6,702 nucleotides of DNA from DATKMG01 sp035541995 (GTDB lineage Bacteria; Acidobacteriota; Terriglobia; Versatilivoradales; Versatilivoraceae), in assembly GCA_035541995.1 (NCBI GenBank), contig DATKMG010000687.1:1-6702 (forward strand), written 5' to 3'. Made by a program: the position numbers and the translations under genes. Below, one piece after another: positions 5,341-6,702 of this stretch (position 1 is the first letter of the stretch; every line of letters starts with the position of its first letter). The notes below the pieces were generated by a model. The model worked only from the letters and a program-made list of their open reading frames with translations. It ran no database searches and was not told the origin of the DNA.

Positions 5341-6702
5341 ATGACCTTTAAAGTGAAGGGCTTATTTTGTTTGTGGTTGGCAGGGATGCTTCTCCTGACG
5401 GTGGGATGCGGCGAAAAGGCTCAACCTCCAGGAAAAGAAGGGCGATTAATCCCCATGCAGGATTTTTTCCGGAACCCGGAAAAAACCGGGTTCAAGATTT
5501 CTCCCAACGGCGAGTATCTCTCCTTCCTGATGCCCTGGAAACACCGGCTCAATATCTTTGTCCAGAAGATCGGCGAAGAGCAGGTCACCCGGATCACCGA
5601 GTCGACCCAACGGGATATCACTGATTATCTCTGGGCCAACGACCAGCGCCTCATTTACCTGATGGACCGGAATGGCGATGAGAACTACCGGGCCTATGGC
5701 GTCGACCGCGACGGCTCCGGTTTCAAGGACCTGACCCCCTTTGAAAATGTCCGGGTCAGTATCATCGATGACCGGGAGGATATCAAAGAGGAACTTCTCA
5801 TCGGCATGAACAAGCGGGACCCAAAGCTCTTTGATGCCTACCGGCTCAACATCTATACCGGCGATCTGAAGCTGGTGGGGGAAAACCCGGGTAACATTTC
5901 GGCCTGGATGACCGATAACGTTGGCCAGCTTCGGGTGGCGGAGACCACCGATGGGGTTAATCAAACTCTGCTCTACCGGAAAACCGAACCCGACCCCTTC
6001 CGGGCCATTGTCACCACCAACTTCAAGGACACGTTAGATCCCCTCTTCTTCACCTTTGATGACCAAAATCTCTACGTTTCCTCCAATCTCGGCCAGGATA
6101 AGCAGGAGATTTACCGTTATGATATTGACAAGGGCAAATTCCTGGAGCGGATCTACGGCAATCCGGACGTCGATGTGAATCTCCTTCTGCGGTCCAAGGC
6201 GAGAAAGATCATCACCGGAGTGTCGTTTTTTACCGACAAGCGGCATTATTATTTCTTCGACGAAGCCCGCAGACACCTGCAAAACACCCTCGAGCAGCAG
6301 CTGCCGGGGTACGAGGTCGTGGCGGGCGACGGCCGCAACCTGCACAGCAAAGACGAAACCAAGCTGATAGTGCGCACTTACAGCGACAAATCCCTGGGAG
6401 CCTATTATTTATATGATCAGACCACCGGCAAGCTTCAGAAGCTGGCCGAGGTCAGCCCCTGGCTCCATGAAGCTGAGTTGGCTGATATGCAACCCATTCA
6501 CTACCAGAGCCGGGACGGCCTCACCATTCACGGTTATCTGACCCTGCCCAGAGGGATTGCGCCGCAAAAATTACCGGTGGTGATCAATCCCCACGGCGGG
6601 CCCTGGGCCCGGGACCATTGGGGTTTTGATCCCGAAGTACAGTTTCTGGCCAATCGCGGCATCGCCGTTTTGCAGATGAACTTCCGGGGCTCCACCGGCT
6701 AC
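5341..6702 (+). CDS. Lipoprotein S9-family serine peptidase (prolyl oligopeptidase / acylaminoacyl peptidase-like), 3' end beyond the window
   Basis: An open frame of 454 codons starts at the ATG at 5341 and runs off the right edge without a stop. GAGGAA at 5330-5335 is its ribosome site. The N-terminus is a lipoprotein signal, with hydrophobic residues 7-20 and the lipobox LTVGC placing the acylated Cys at residue 23. Residues of about 45-390 form the beta-propeller gate typical of S9 enzymes, with WD40-like/TolB-like blades such as FKISPNGEYLSFL, YLWANDQRLIYLMDRNGDENYR and YDQTTGKLQKLAE. The hydrolase domain begins at about 395 (IHYQSRDGLTIHGYLTLPRG) and shows the oxyanion-region motif NPHGGP at 416-421 and NFRGSTGY at 447-454. 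The catalytic Ser (GxSxGG), Asp and His lie past the window, so activity cannot be confirmed. The expected role is cleavage of oligopeptides at the cell envelope. It has no evident link to metal import and is probably a separate transcription unit. Confidence 0.9.
   Translation, partial: MTFKVKGLFCLWLAGMLLLTVGCGEKAQPPGKEGRLIPMQDFFRNPEKTGFKISPNGEYLSFLMPWKHRLNIFVQKIGEEQVTRITESTQRDITDYLWANDQRLIYLMDRNGDENYRAYGVDRDGSGFKDLTPFENVRVSIIDDREDIKEELLIGMNKRDPKLFDAYRLNIYTGDLKLVGENPGNISAWMTDNVGQLRVAETTDGVNQTLLYRKTEPDPFRAIVTTNFKDTLDPLFFTFDDQNLYVSSNLGQDKQEIYRYDIDKGKFLERIYGNPDVDVNLLLRSKARKIITGVSFFTDKRHYYFFDEARRHLQNTLEQQLPGYEVVAGDGRNLHSKDETKLIVRTYSDKSLGAYYLYDQTTGKLQKLAEVSPWLHEAELADMQPIHYQSRDGLTIHGYLTLPRGIAPQKLPVVINPHGGPWARDHWGFDPEVQFLANRGIAVLQMNFRGSTGY

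Noticed and set aside
5367..5624. Plus-strand open frame of 85 codons at the start of the peptidase gene
   Set aside because: It is in a different frame from the 454-codon S9 peptidase, which has a lipobox, propeller and hydrolase motifs; this short frame has none.

Overview
The window reads as a piece of a moderately GC-rich Gram-negative chromosome. It holds an outer-membrane beta-barrel protein, exported periplasmic proteins and a lipoprotein peptidase. Two secreted DUF1566 (Lcl C-terminal) proteins with the 'FVDNGDGTVTDT...MWQK' signature suggest Desulfobacterota (the former Deltaproteobacteria), where this family is often expanded. That assignment is inference from gene content, not from a marker gene. 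All seven genes lie on the + strand, and no gene-free stretch exceeds 300 bases.

Layout: (1) the 3' part of an outer-membrane protein gene, whose true start lies left of the window (2-1435); (2) a periplasmic metal-binding protein, ZnuA/TroA type (1458-2390); (3) a small exported DUF1566 protein, copy A (2532-2999), bracketed by two GC-rich hairpins with related sequence; (4) the ABC ATPase, ZnuC type (3070-3786); (5) the ABC-3 family permease, ZnuB type (3788-4675); (6) a second exported DUF1566 protein, copy B (4751-5215), with a mature region about 73% identical to copy A; (7) after a 125-base spacer with two perfect palindromes, the 5' part of a lipoprotein S9-family (prolyl oligopeptidase / acylaminoacyl peptidase-like) serine peptidase that runs off the right edge (5341-6702).

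Genes 1-5 make a coherent transition-metal (Zn or Mn) uptake route: an outer-membrane barrel for entry, a periplasmic binding protein, the permease and the ATPase. The two DUF1566 paralogs are the unusual part. One sits between znuA and znuC and the other directly follows znuB. They share not only protein sequence but also part of the leader upstream of the start codon and a few bases after the stop, so they look like copies of one duplicated unit. They may be periplasmic accessories of the importer or members of a proliferating family that landed here; the sequence alone cannot decide. The S9 peptidase appears to be a separate transcription unit. No RNA genes, CRISPR arrays, transposases or origins were seen.
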